DNA from: Streptomyces sp. NBC_01288
GTDB taxonomy: Bacteria; Actinomycetota; Actinomycetes; Streptomycetales; Streptomycetaceae
Direction: 5' to 3'
Assembly: GCF_035982055.1 (NCBI RefSeq)
Contig: NZ_CP108427.1
Location: 3,782,001 to 3,846,000, forward strand
DNA length: 64,000 bases
Shown here: piece by piece, positions 18,640-26,531 of the stretch
Position numbering within the stretch: position 1 is the first letter of the stretch
How the letters are laid out: each line of letters begins with the position of its first letter
Program-made: the position numbers and the translations under genes
The notes under the pieces: model-generated
What the model was told of the DNA's origin: nothing
The model's database searches: none
What the model saw: the letters and a program-made list of their open reading frames with translations, nothing else

Positions 18640-19164
18640 ATGTCCATCGGTCACACCCTTCTGGGGCTCCTGGAGTCCGGCCCGCGTCACGGTTACGACC
18701 TGAAGCGGGCCTTCGACGAGAAGTTCGGTCACGACCGGCCGCTGCACTACGGCCAGGTCTACTCGACGATGTCCCGCCTGCTGAAGAACGGTCTCGTCGA
18801 GGTCGACGGCATCGAGGCGGGCGGCGGTCCCGAGCGCAAGCGGTACGCGATCACCGACGCCGGGATCACCGACGTACAGAAGTGGCTCGCGACGCCGGAG
18901 AAGCCCGAGCCGTATCTGCAGTCGGCCCTCTACACCAAGGTCGTCCTCGCGCTGCTGACCCACCGGGACGCGGCCGAGATCCTCGACGTGCAGCGCTCCG
19001 AGCATCTGCGCAGCATGCGGATCCTGACGGACCGCAAGCGCAAGGGCGATCTCGCGGACCAGCTGATCTGCGATCACGCCCTCTTCCATCTGGAGGCCGA
19101 CCTGCGGTGGCTGGAGCTCACCGCCGCGCGCCTCGACAAACTCGCCGAGGTGGTGGCCAAGTGA
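18640..19164 (+). CDS. PadR-family transcriptional regulator
   Basis: A 174-residue repressor. The N-terminal 90 residues are a PadR winged helix (GHTLLGLLESGPRHGYDLKRAF, then YGQVYSTMSRLLKNGLVE as recognition segment and the RKRYAITDAG wing). The C-terminal half is a helical dimerisation arm (residues about 100-170). It belongs to the longer PadR-s1 group that senses small hydrophobic compounds. The stop overlaps the GTG of the ABC ATPase gene, so it is the first gene of a three-gene unit, padR-ABC-FtsX. The usual logic is that the exporter is derepressed when the regulator binds a ligand. Confidence 0.92.
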   Translation: MSIGHTLLGLLESGPRHGYDLKRAFDEKFGHDRPLHYGQVYSTMSRLLKNGLVEVDGIEAGGGPERKRYAITDAGITDVQKWLATPEKPEPYLQSALYTKVVLALLTHRDAAEILDVQRSEHLRSMRILTDRKRKGDLADQLICDHALFHLEADLRWLELTAARLDKLAEVVAK

Positions 19165-19853
19165 CGACACATCCCGCCGGTTCCCTGCTCGCGGCCCAGG
19201 AGCTGCGCAAGGCCTACGGGCCGACGACCGCGCTGGACGGCGCGGAGTTCTCCATCCATCCCGGCGAGGTCGTCGCCGTGATGGGGCCCTCCGGGTCGGG
19301 GAAGTCGACGCTGCTGCACTGTCTCGCCGGGATCGTGCCGCCCGACTCGGGCTCGATCACGTACAACGGGCAGGAGATGGCGACCATGAGCGACGCCCAG
19401 CGCAGTGCGCTGCGCCGCTCGGAGTTCGGGTTCGTGTTCCAGTTCGGCCAGTTGGTGCCGGAGCTGACCTGCGTCGAGAACGTCGCCCTGCCGCTGCGGC
19501 TGAACGGCACGCACCGCAAGGAGGCCGAGCGCGCCGCGCTGAGCTGGATGGAGCGGCTTGAGGTCGACGACCTCGCCAAGAAGCGGCCCGGCGAGGTCTC
19601 CGGCGGGCAGGGGCAGCGCGTCGCCGTCGCCCGCTCGCTGGTCACCAGCCCCCGGGTGCTGTTCGCCGACGAGCCGACCGGCGCGCTCGACTCGCTCAAC
19701 GGCGAGCGCGTGATGGAGCTGCTGACCGAGGCGGCCCGGTCCACGAACGCGGCCGTCGTGCTGGTCACGCACGAGGCGCGGGTGGCCGCGTACTCGGACC
19801 GCGAGATCGTCGTACGGGACGGCAAGTCCAGGGACATGGAGCGCGTCGTATGA
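19161..19853 (+). CDS. ABC transporter ATPase (MacB/LolD type)
   Basis: A 230-residue ATPase of the MacB/LolD/FtsE group that energises FtsX-like permeases. Seen: Walker A GPSGSGKST at about residues 44-52, Q-loop in FVFQFGQLVP, signature VSGGQGQR, Walker B VLFADEPTGALD and the switch histidine in LVTHEARV. It starts at GTG 19161, overlapping the padR stop, and overlaps the permease start by ATGA at 19850. The tight overlaps imply equal expression of ATPase and permease. Confidence 0.95.
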   Translation: MTTHPAGSLLAAQELRKAYGPTTALDGAEFSIHPGEVVAVMGPSGSGKSTLLHCLAGIVPPDSGSITYNGQEMATMSDAQRSALRRSEFGFVFQFGQLVPELTCVENVALPLRLNGTHRKEAERAALSWMERLEVDDLAKKRPGEVSGGQGQRVAVARSLVTSPRVLFADEPTGALDSLNGERVMELLTEAARSTNAAVVLVTHEARVAAYSDREIVVRDGKSRDMERVV

Positions 19854-22189
19854 ACGTGCGTCAGTGGTCGGCCGATCTGGCCATGGGGGTACGGTTCGCC
19901 TTCGGCGGCGGGCGTGAGGGCTGGGTACGCGCCCTGCTGACGGCCGTCGGCGTCGGGCTCGGGGTGGCGCTGCTGCTGCTCACCACGGCACTGCCGAACG
20001 CGCTGTCCGAGCGGGACGCGCGCGGCAACGCCCGGATGGACTTCACGTACAGCGGGAAGCTGCTGGCCAAGGCGGACAACACCGTCGTCGTCGCCGACAC
20101 GGACACCACGTTCCGCGCCAAGGACGTCCGCGGCCGGCTGCTGGAGCCCGAGGGCACCAAGGCGCCGATGCCGCCGGGGGTCGCGAAGTTCCCCGCGGTG
20201 GGCGACATGGTCGTCTCCCCCGCGCTGGAGAAGCTGCTGAAGTCGGACTCCGGGAAGCTGCTGCGCGAGCGGCTGCCCTACCGGATCACCGGCACCATCG
20301 CGGACCAGGGACTCATCGGGCCCGCCGAACTCGCCTACTACGCGGGCGGGACGGGACTCGAAAACCGTCAGGCCGGGGGCACCGTCGAGCGCATCAACTA
20401 CTACGGGCCCTCCCCCGGCAGCCAGCCGGACGAGCTGGACCCGGTGCTGCTCCTGCTGATCCTGATCGTGTTCATCGTGCTGCTGCTGCCGGTCGCCGTG
20501 TTCATCGCGGCCGCCGTGCGCTTCGGCGGCGAACGCCGGGACCGGCGGCTCGCGGCCCTGCGGCTGGTGGGCGCGGACGGGCGGATGGCACGCCGGATCG
20601 CGGGCGGCGAGGCGCTCGCGGGGGCGCTCCTCGGGCTCGTCTTCGGCACCGGATTCTTCCTGACCGGGCGGCAGTTGGCGTCCCTGGTGGACGTGCGGGA
20701 CATCAGCCTGTACCCCAGCGACCTCAACCCGTCGCCCGCGCTCGCCCTGCTCGTCGCCGTCGCCGTACCGGCCGCGGCCGTGCTGGTGACGCTGCTCGCG
20801 CTGCGCGGGGTCGTCATCGAGCCCCTCGGTGTGGTCCGCAAGGCGAAGCCGCCGCGGCGCCGGCTGTGGTGGCGGCTGCTGCTGCCGCTGGCCGGTCTCG
20901 CGATGCTCTACCCGATGACCGGCAAGGGCGACTCCAACGGCAACTTCAACCAGTGGCTGGTGATCGGCGGCACGGTCCTGCTGCTCGTCGGCGTCACCGC
21001 CCTGCTGCCCTGGGTCGTCGAGGCCACCGTGGCACGGCTGAACTCCGGCTCGGTGTCCTGGCAACTCGCCGTCCGCAGGCTCCAGTTGAGCAGTGGTACG
21101 GCCGCCCGGATGGTCAACGGCATCGCGGTCGCGGTGGCCGGGGCGATCGCCCTGCAGATGCTGTTCTCCGGCGTCCAGGGCGACTACACCAAGGCGACCG
21201 GCAGCGACCTGCACCGGGCCCAGATAGAGGTCACCATCGGCAGCGGCACCTCGCTGGCCGAGGCCGACCGACAGCTCGCGGGGACCAAGGGCGTGCGCGG
21301 TACGTCGGCCGTCTCGCAGACCTCGGTCGGCGACCGGGCGAACAACCCCGACGGCGAGGTGCAGGTGACCGCCGGCAGCTGCGCCGAACTGCGCGAGGTG
21401 GCCCACCTGACCGCCTGCCGCGACGGTGACATCTTCCGCATCACCGGCGGCGAGGGCGACTCCGCCGCGCAGACGAAAAAGCTGGCCACGGCCGGCAACA
21501 CGGTGTACTTCGACCCTACGTTCGACGGGGCACCGACCACTCCGGGTGCCTGGAAAGTACCGGCCGGGCTGAAGACGGCGACCCAACGCGAGGACCCGAC
21601 CGGCTACGCCCGTGACGGGCTGCTGATCACCTCGGGGGCGCTGCCCGCGAACGCGGCGAAGGGCCTGAGCCAGAAGGTGTTCGTCACGCTCGACCCGTCG
21701 GTGCCGGACGCGACCGACCACGTACGGAACACCACCGCGAGGATGGACCCGCTGGCGGACGTGTTCACGCTGGCGCTCAACACGGAGTCGCCGCAGTTCC
21801 GTTCGATCCGCACCGGGCTGTTCATCGGGGCCGGCTGTGTGCTGCTCCTCATCGGCGCGAGCCTGCTGGTCTCGCAGCTGGAGCAGTTGCGGGAGCGCAG
21901 GAAGCTGCTGTCGGCGCTGGTCGCCTTCGGCACCCGGCGGCGCACGCTGAGCCTGTCGGTGCTGTGGCAGACGGCGATCCCGATCGGCCTCGGTCTGGTG
22001 CTGGCCACGGTGGTGGGGCTGACCCTGGGCGCGGTGCTGCTGAAGATGAGCGCCACGGCGATCCGGATCGACTGGTCCAGCGTGCTGGCCATGACCGGCA
22101 TCGGCGCGGGGGTGGTCCTGGCGGTGACCCTGCTGAGCCTGCCGCCGCTGCTGCGGATGATGCGGCCGGACGGGCTGCGCACGGAGTAG
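19850..22189 (+). CDS. FtsX-like ABC transporter permease
   Basis: A 779-residue permease with duplicated FtsX domains. A first helix (about 22-45) precedes an extracytoplasmic loop (about 45-200). Helix clusters follow at about 200-330 and 345-440, then a second large extracytoplasmic segment (about 445-660) and the last three helices near 670-770, ending in LLRMMRPDGLRTE. This matches the 10-helix group of peptide/antibiotic-resistance permeases (BceB-like or MacB-like duplicates). With its PadR regulator and ATPase it likely exports, or relieves the action of, an amphipathic compound; the substrate is not inferable. Confidence 0.9.
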   Translation: MNVRQWSADLAMGVRFAFGGGREGWVRALLTAVGVGLGVALLLLTTALPNALSERDARGNARMDFTYSGKLLAKADNTVVVADTDTTFRAKDVRGRLLEPEGTKAPMPPGVAKFPAVGDMVVSPALEKLLKSDSGKLLRERLPYRITGTIADQGLIGPAELAYYAGGTGLENRQAGGTVERINYYGPSPGSQPDELDPVLLLLILIVFIVLLLPVAVFIAAAVRFGGERRDRRLAALRLVGADGRMARRIAGGEALAGALLGLVFGTGFFLTGRQLASLVDVRDISLYPSDLNPSPALALLVAVAVPAAAVLVTLLALRGVVIEPLGVVRKAKPPRRRLWWRLLLPLAGLAMLYPMTGKGDSNGNFNQWLVIGGTVLLLVGVTALLPWVVEATVARLNSGSVSWQLAVRRLQLSSGTAARMVNGIAVAVAGAIALQMLFSGVQGDYTKATGSDLHRAQIEVTIGSGTSLAEADRQLAGTKGVRGTSAVSQTSVGDRANNPDGEVQVTAGSCAELREVAHLTACRDGDIFRITGGEGDSAAQTKKLATAGNTVYFDPTFDGAPTTPGAWKVPAGLKTATQREDPTGYARDGLLITSGALPANAAKGLSQKVFVTLDPSVPDATDHVRNTTARMDPLADVFTLALNTESPQFRSIRTGLFIGAGCVLLLIGASLLVSQLEQLRERRKLLSALVAFGTRRRTLSLSVLWQTAIPIGLGLVLATVVGLTLGAVLLKMSATAIRIDWSSVLAMTGIGAGVVLAVTLLSLPPLLRMMRPDGLRTE

Positions 22190-22232
22190 GGCCTGTCCCC
22201 GGCCCGTCCGCGACCCGTCCGCCCGCCCGGTG

Positions 22233-22661
22233 TCAGAGTCCGTACTCCCGCACCACGCGCCGGACCTGGGCGAAGAGCATGCCCACGTTGACGGACTTGC
22301 GGCAGACGACCACGGCGACGACGTCCTGTTGCTCGGTCATCCGCACGAACAGATGGGTGAGGTTCTCGCTGTTGACGAGGATCTCCTGGAAGTAGTGGTG
22401 GTCACTGGTGATCCCGCGACGCTCTTTGAAGACGTCCTCGATCATCGCGACCGTCCGGCCCTGGAACAGGTCGAGGGTCGCACCCGCCAGCAGGTCGAGG
22501 ACCTCTGGCGGGTGGTTGTCGATGGTCTCGTACGACAGCAGCATGCCGGTGGACATGTCGACCACACCCGAGGCCACACAGTCGGGGGCATCGGTACGGA
22601 GGGTTTTGACCAGGCCCATCACCTGGTCGGAGAATCCTGGGGTCATACGTTTTGTCGCCAT
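22233..22661 (-). CDS. Roadblock/LC7-like protein, first of a trio
   Basis: A 142-residue cytoplasmic protein that looks like a divergent roadblock/LC7 fold: an alternating strand-helix pattern with ASGVVDMSTGMLLSYETI, VLDLLAGATLDLF and a VVAVVVCRKSVNVGMLFAQVR end. It follows a second roadblock-like gene by only 4 bp and so is in the same transcript. In Streptomyces these proteins often occur with a histidine-kinase-like protein and a small GTPase in conservons; neither is here. The ATG at 22661 follows GAAGGAGTGTGAAGGG. Confidence 0.55.
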   Translation of the reverse strand: MATKRMTPGFSDQVMGLVKTLRTDAPDCVASGVVDMSTGMLLSYETIDNHPPEVLDLLAGATLDLFQGRTVAMIEDVFKERRGITSDHHYFQEILVNSENLTHLFVRMTEQQDVVAVVVCRKSVNVGMLFAQVRRVVREYGL

Positions 22662-22665
22662 CCCT

Positions 22666-23052
22666 TCACACTCCTTCTGACGCCTTCTCCGTGAGGATCG
22701 ACTCGATCCGGTCGAGCGTCGGCCGGGCCGCGAGGTGCAGCCGGTCGACGTCCATCCCCTCGTCGCCGAGCACCACCATCAGCGCGGTGTCGCCGACGGC
22801 GTAGGTCGCGGCGCAGCCGTGACTGCCGTACGTCACCGTCTGGCGCAGCGTGCCGCGGCCGGTGGCCTCGGCGGTGCGCCGGGCCAGGCCCAGGCCGGCC
22901 GCGGCCAGCGCGGCGAGGCCCTCCGGGTCGATCGTGTCGGCGGTGTCGGCCGCGATGAGCAGTCCGTCGGCCGCCGTGAGCGCGGTGTCGGTGATACCGG
23001 TCACCTTTTCCCGCAGTTCGCGCATTTCCAAAGTCAGGGCTTTGTGATCCAC
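22666..23052 (-). CDS. Roadblock/LC7 domain protein
   Basis: A 128-residue protein with a typical roadblock/LC7 domain: GITDTALTAADGLLIAAD at about 18-35, a central LAALAAAGLGLARRTAE helix, and the TALMVVLGDEGMD strand-turn. Such proteins regulate Ras-like GTPases (MglB type). It starts at GTG 23052 behind AGGGGAG, 42 bp downstream of the larger gene that precedes it in the operon, and is followed at once by a second divergent copy. Confidence 0.8.
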   Translation of the reverse strand: MDHKALTLEMRELREKVTGITDTALTAADGLLIAADTADTIDPEGLAALAAAGLGLARRTAEATGRGTLRQTVTYGSHGCAATYAVGDTALMVVLGDEGMDVDRLHLAARPTLDRIESILTEKASEGV

Positions 23053-23094
23053 TTACTCAACTCCCCTAAAACTGATCGCATTTGTGCATCGGGG

Positions 23095-24003
23095 TCATTT
23101 CCAGGTTCCGTTCCGTAGGCGGAAGAACCCTTTCCAACCCGCCCCGCTCTTTTCGGGGACGAGAGTCTCGGTGATACCGCTGGCACCCGGATTGCGCCGG
23201 GGCAGCTCGGCGGGCGCGGTGAACTGCGGTGCGGGGAGCGCCGGTTGCTCACGACGGCGTACGACGGGCGCCTCGGCCGCCACCCGTACCGGGATCGGCA
23301 CGGGGGTGTCCACGCACTCCAGCAGCCCCTCGGCGAGCATCCGCGCGACCTCGGCGGTGACCGGGTAGACCCCGCGCCCGCTACGGAACGCGAGATCGCG
23401 AGCGGTACGACGTCCGTCCACATGGACGAGCAACTCCCGTTGCAGCAGCCCGAGTCCGGCCTCGTCGAGGACGTGCGCCGGGGGCCGCGGGCGCTCCCGG
23501 TCGGGCCGTACGGGGTACGGCAGCGCGGCGATCGCGGCGGCTTTCCGGGCCGCGTCCTGGAGCAGCCGGGACGAGGGCTCGCCGAGCGCGACGGGGGCGA
23601 ACGGCCGCTCGTCCGGGGCGAGTTCGCAGTCGTCGATGTCTCCGGCGACGACCGCGAAGGCCGCGTCGTGGAGAGCCAGCACACACACGATCCGCAACTC
23701 GGCGGCGCCCGCGTACCCGTGGGCGACCAGCCCGTCCAGCGGCCAGCGCGTACCGCCCGACTCCCGTACCAGATCGGCCCATTGCTCGCCGCCGACCCGG
23801 CCGGAGCGCAGCAGCAGCGCCTCGGGCCCCGGAGCACCGGGACTCTCCACGGCGACGACGAGTCCGCGACGCAGATGGAAGGTGCCGCCGGGTCTGCCGG
23901 ACACCCGCAGTCCCCCGGTGAACTCCTCGCGCCCACAGGTCGCGAGAGCCCGCGCGAGCAGGTCGTGACCGACCCGGCCGAGGGAATCCCGAATGCCCGA
24001 CAT
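23095..24003 (-). CDS. Hypothetical protein heading the roadblock operon (DUF4388-like)
   Basis: A 302-residue cytoplasmic protein. The first 110 residues (ALATCGREEFTGGLRVSGRP, TFHLRRGLVVAVESPGAPG) resemble the DUF4388 domain found near MglA/MglB-type systems in other bacteria. The middle and end carry a winged-helix-like region (LLVHVDGRRTARDLAF, VTAEVARMLAEGLLECVD). The start is uncertain: ATG 24003 has GGGGAG very close, while GTG 24027 has no ribosome site. It precedes two roadblock genes in the same orientation, which suggests one signalling module lacking a visible GTPase. Confidence 0.6.
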   Translation of the reverse strand: MSGIRDSLGRVGHDLLARALATCGREEFTGGLRVSGRPGGTFHLRRGLVVAVESPGAPGPEALLLRSGRVGGEQWADLVRESGGTRWPLDGLVAHGYAGAAELRIVCVLALHDAAFAVVAGDIDDCELAPDERPFAPVALGEPSSRLLQDAARKAAAIAALPYPVRPDRERPRPPAHVLDEAGLGLLQRELLVHVDGRRTARDLAFRSGRGVYPVTAEVARMLAEGLLECVDTPVPIPVRVAAEAPVVRRREQPALPAPQFTAPAELPRRNPGASGITETLVPEKSGAGWKGFFRLRNGTWK

Positions 24004-24180
24004 CACTCCCCTAGGCTTTTCGTACACGCAACTGACGTGTAGCGCTGAGGGGTGAAGGTGTATCAGTCCGCGCGCATATTCCGGACGGGTTCTTCCTACC
24101 TGCCTGCGGGTGACGGAAGTTGAGAACTCCCGCCGTTCGATTTCCTTTGTCCGACGCTCATTTGACCGAACGGGGGCGGG

Positions 24181-25137
24181 TCAGGAGCTACCGCCCAACA
24201 CCCTTACGGGCAACGGCCGTAGCGCCTCGCGAAGGGCGGCGGCCAGTTCCTGGTACTCGGCGCGGCGGGCCGCGCCGGTGCGCATCGCGAGGGCGATCCG
24301 GCGGGTCGGGGCGGGCTCGGTGAAGTAGCCGGTGAGGAGTTGGTCGCTGCGGGTGGTCTCGACGCGCACGGCGGTACGCGGCAGGAGGGTCACCCCGAGC
24401 CCGCCGGCGACCAGCTGCACCAGCGTGGACAGTCCGGCGGCTGTCGTGGTCACCGGGGCGTCCGCCCGCCCCGCCTCCCGGCAGATGTCGAGCGCCTGGT
24501 CCCGCAGGCAGTGCCCCTCGTCGAGCAGCAGCAGGTTCAGCTCGCGCAGCGCATCGCGCGGGATGCCGGACCGGCCGCCGAGGGGATGGCCGAGCGGGGT
24601 GACGAGCACGAAGTCCTCGTCGAACAGCGGGAGTTCGACCACTCCGGGCACTCCGAGCGGCACGGCGAGCAGCAGCAGGTCGAGGCGCCCGGTCGTCAGC
24701 CCTTCCAACAGGTTCGCGGTCTGCTCCTCGTGCACCTGGAGATCGAGGTCCGGGTACCGGTCGTGCACCAGCCGCAGCACGGTCGGCAGCAGATACGGCG
24801 CGACGGTCGGGATGACCCCGAGCCGCAGCGCCCCGGTGAACGGCGCCCGCACCGCCTCCGCCTCCTCCAGCAGCGCCACGACCTCCTCCAGCACCGCCTT
24901 CGCCCGTACGGCGAGCCGCTCGCCGGCGGGCGAGAGGAGCACCTTGCGGGTGGTGCGCTCCAGGAGCGTGACGCCGAGGGTCTCCTCCAGCGCGGCGACG
25001 GCACCGGACAGGGCGGGCTGGCTCATGCCGATCGCAGCCGCGGCGTCCCTGAAGTGAAGGTGCTCGGCGACCGCGGAGAAGGCGCGCAGCTGCGCGAGGC
25101 TGGGTTGGCGCCTCTTGCTCGTATTACTAACGGTCAC
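24181..25137 (-). CDS. oxyR: Hydrogen-peroxide sensor OxyR (LysR family)
   Basis: A 318-residue LysR-family regulator. The N-terminal winged helix-turn-helix is at about 13-72 (LAQLRAFSAVAEHLHFRDAA..MSQPALSGAVAALEE). The effector domain has C210 and C219 in a GHC-8-C arrangement, the same nine-residue spacing as the redox-active pair C199/C208 of E. coli OxyR. This is direct evidence for peroxide sensing by a reversible disulphide. It is divergent from ahpC-ahpD across 135 bp and should control that operon and itself. The start is the GTG at 25137; a longer frame running into the ahpC gene is rejected. Confidence 0.95.
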   Translation of the reverse strand: MTVSNTSKRRQPSLAQLRAFSAVAEHLHFRDAAAAIGMSQPALSGAVAALEETLGVTLLERTTRKVLLSPAGERLAVRAKAVLEEVVALLEEAEAVRAPFTGALRLGVIPTVAPYLLPTVLRLVHDRYPDLDLQVHEEQTANLLEGLTTGRLDLLLLAVPLGVPGVVELPLFDEDFVLVTPLGHPLGGRSGIPRDALRELNLLLLDEGHCLRDQALDICREAGRADAPVTTTAAGLSTLVQLVAGGLGVTLLPRTAVRVETTRSDQLLTGYFTEPAPTRRIALAMRTGAARRAEYQELAAALREALRPLPVRVLGGSS

Positions 25138-25224
25138 TGATAACCGCCTCCGATCAACACGACCCAGTGTAGCTATTTCCACAATCAATGCACGTTGTGC
25201 CAGGATCAGGGCCGACCAACCCAC

Positions 25225-25255
25225 GAGAAGCACCCATTCCGCTTGGGTGCTTCTC
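25225..25255 (+). promoter_or_regulatory. Perfect 12-bp hairpin in the ahpC leader
   Basis: GAGAAGCACCCA and its exact complement enclose a 7-nt loop, ending 17 nt before the ahpC GTG and just before its CAAGGAG ribosome site. There is no T-run, so it is not a standard terminator. It may stabilise the mRNA or modulate translation. The oxyR/ahpC control sites must lie further left, at about 25138-25220. Confidence 0.6.
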
Positions 25256-25272
25256 CGCTGCAAGGAGTGCGT

Positions 25273-25827
25273 GTGCTCACTGTCGGTGACAAGTTCCCGT
25301 CGTTCGATCTGACCGCCTGTGTCTCGCTGGAGAAGGGCCAGGAGTTCCAGCAGATCGACCACAAGACCTACGAGGGCAAGTGGAAGATCGTCTTCGCGTG
25401 GCCCAAGGACTTCACCTTCGTGTGCCCCACCGAGATCGCCGCCTTCGGGAAGCTGAACGACGAGTTCGCCGACCGTGACGCCCAGGTGCTCGGCTTCTCC
25501 GGCGACTCGGAGTTCGTCCACCACGCCTGGCGCAAGGACCACGACGACCTGCGCGACCTGCCGTTCCCGATGCTGGCCGACTCCAAGCACGAGCTGATGC
25601 GCGACCTCGGCATCGAGGGCGAGGACGGCTTCGCCAAGCGCGCGGTGTTCATCGTGGACCAGAACAACGAGATCCAGTTCTCCATGGTGACCGCGGGCTC
25701 GGTCGGCCGTAACCCGAAGGAGGTCCTCCGGGTCCTCGACGCGCTCCAGACGGACGAGCTCTGCCCGTGCAACTGGACCAAGGGCGACGACACGCTCGAC
25801 GCGGGCGCGCTGCTGGCCGGGGAGTGA
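25273..25827 (+). CDS. ahpC: Alkyl hydroperoxide reductase peroxiredoxin AhpC
   Basis: A 184-residue 2-Cys peroxiredoxin that reduces organic hydroperoxides and peroxynitrite. The peroxidatic cysteine is C51 in FTFVCPTE. The C-terminal ELCPCNW places C164 and C166, the resolving pair typical of the mycobacterial/Streptomyces AhpC type. It uses AhpD rather than AhpF as electron donor, and ahpD follows 6 bp downstream. GTG 25273 is chosen because CAAGGAG precedes it; a longer frame lacks a ribosome site. It is expected to be induced by OxyR. Confidence 0.97.
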   Translation: MLTVGDKFPSFDLTACVSLEKGQEFQQIDHKTYEGKWKIVFAWPKDFTFVCPTEIAAFGKLNDEFADRDAQVLGFSGDSEFVHHAWRKDHDDLRDLPFPMLADSKHELMRDLGIEGEDGFAKRAVFIVDQNNEIQFSMVTAGSVGRNPKEVLRVLDALQTDELCPCNWTKGDDTLDAGALLAGE

Positions 25828-25833
25828 CCTGAG

Positions 25834-26370
25834 ATGTCACTGGACACCCTGAAGTCCGCCATACCGGACTACGCCAAGGACCTGAAGCTCAACCTCGGTT
25901 CGGTCATCGGCAACTCCGACCTGCCGGCGCAGCAGTTGTGGGGCACGGTCCTCGCCACGGCGATCGCCTCCCGATCCCCCTTCGTACTGCGGGAGTTGGC
26001 GCCCGAGGCGAAGGCCGTGCTGTCGCCGGAGGCGTACACGGCCGCCAAGTCCGCGGCCGCGATCATGGCGATGAACAACGTCTTCTACCGGACGCGGCAT
26101 CTCCTGTCCGACCACGAGTACGGCACCCTGCGCGCGGGGTTGCGGATGAACGTCATCGGCAACCCCGGGGTCGACAAGGTCGACTTCGAGTTGTGGTCGT
26201 TCGCCGTGTCCGCGATCAACGGGTGCGGGATGTGTCTCGACTCGCACGAACAGGTGTTGCGCAAGGCGGGTGTCGAGCGCGCGGTGATCCAGGAGGCGTT
26301 CAAGATCGCGGCGGTTGTGGAGGCGGTCGGGGTCACGTTGGAGGCGGAGGCGGTTCTCGCCGCTGAGTGA
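25834..26370 (+). CDS. ahpD: Alkyl hydroperoxide reductase partner AhpD
   Basis: A 178-residue all-helical protein of the carboxymuconolactone-decarboxylase/AhpD family. The catalytic CxxC is C131-G-M-C134 with H138 behind it (CGMCLDSHE), as in M. tuberculosis AhpD, which passes electrons from lipoamide/dihydrolipoamide systems to AhpC. Length matches the family. It is the second gene of the ahpCD operon and is followed by a large palindromic terminator. Confidence 0.97.
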   Translation: MSLDTLKSAIPDYAKDLKLNLGSVIGNSDLPAQQLWGTVLATAIASRSPFVLRELAPEAKAVLSPEAYTAAKSAAAIMAMNNVFYRTRHLLSDHEYGTLRAGLRMNVIGNPGVDKVDFELWSFAVSAINGCGMCLDSHEQVLRKAGVERAVIQEAFKIAAVVEAVGVTLEAEAVLAAE

Positions 26371-26392
26371 GTGCGGCTTTCCGTCCGTCTCG

Positions 26393-26526
26393 CCGGGGGC
26401 TTCGCCCCCGGACCCCCGTTTCCCACCCACCCACCCGTTTACTGGCGTTTGAAGGTGCACCTAAAAGCGCCCGTAAACGGGTGGTGGGTGGGCAAAGGCC
26501 CGGAGGTCTGGGGGCGGAGCCCCCAG
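26393..26526. terminator. Large three-hairpin palindromic terminator element
   Basis: The element is nearly mirror-symmetric. It has a left hairpin (26393-26411, CCGGGGGC-TTC-GCCCCCGG), a long central stem (26422-26442 pairing with 26473-26492, CCCACCCACC..GTTTAC) whose centre is the palindrome AGGTGCACCT, and a right hairpin (26508-26526). It separates the convergent ahpD and exporter genes. I recall similar elements with the AGGTGCACCT centre elsewhere in Streptomyces. Confidence 0.7.
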
Positions 26527-26531
26527 GGGTT

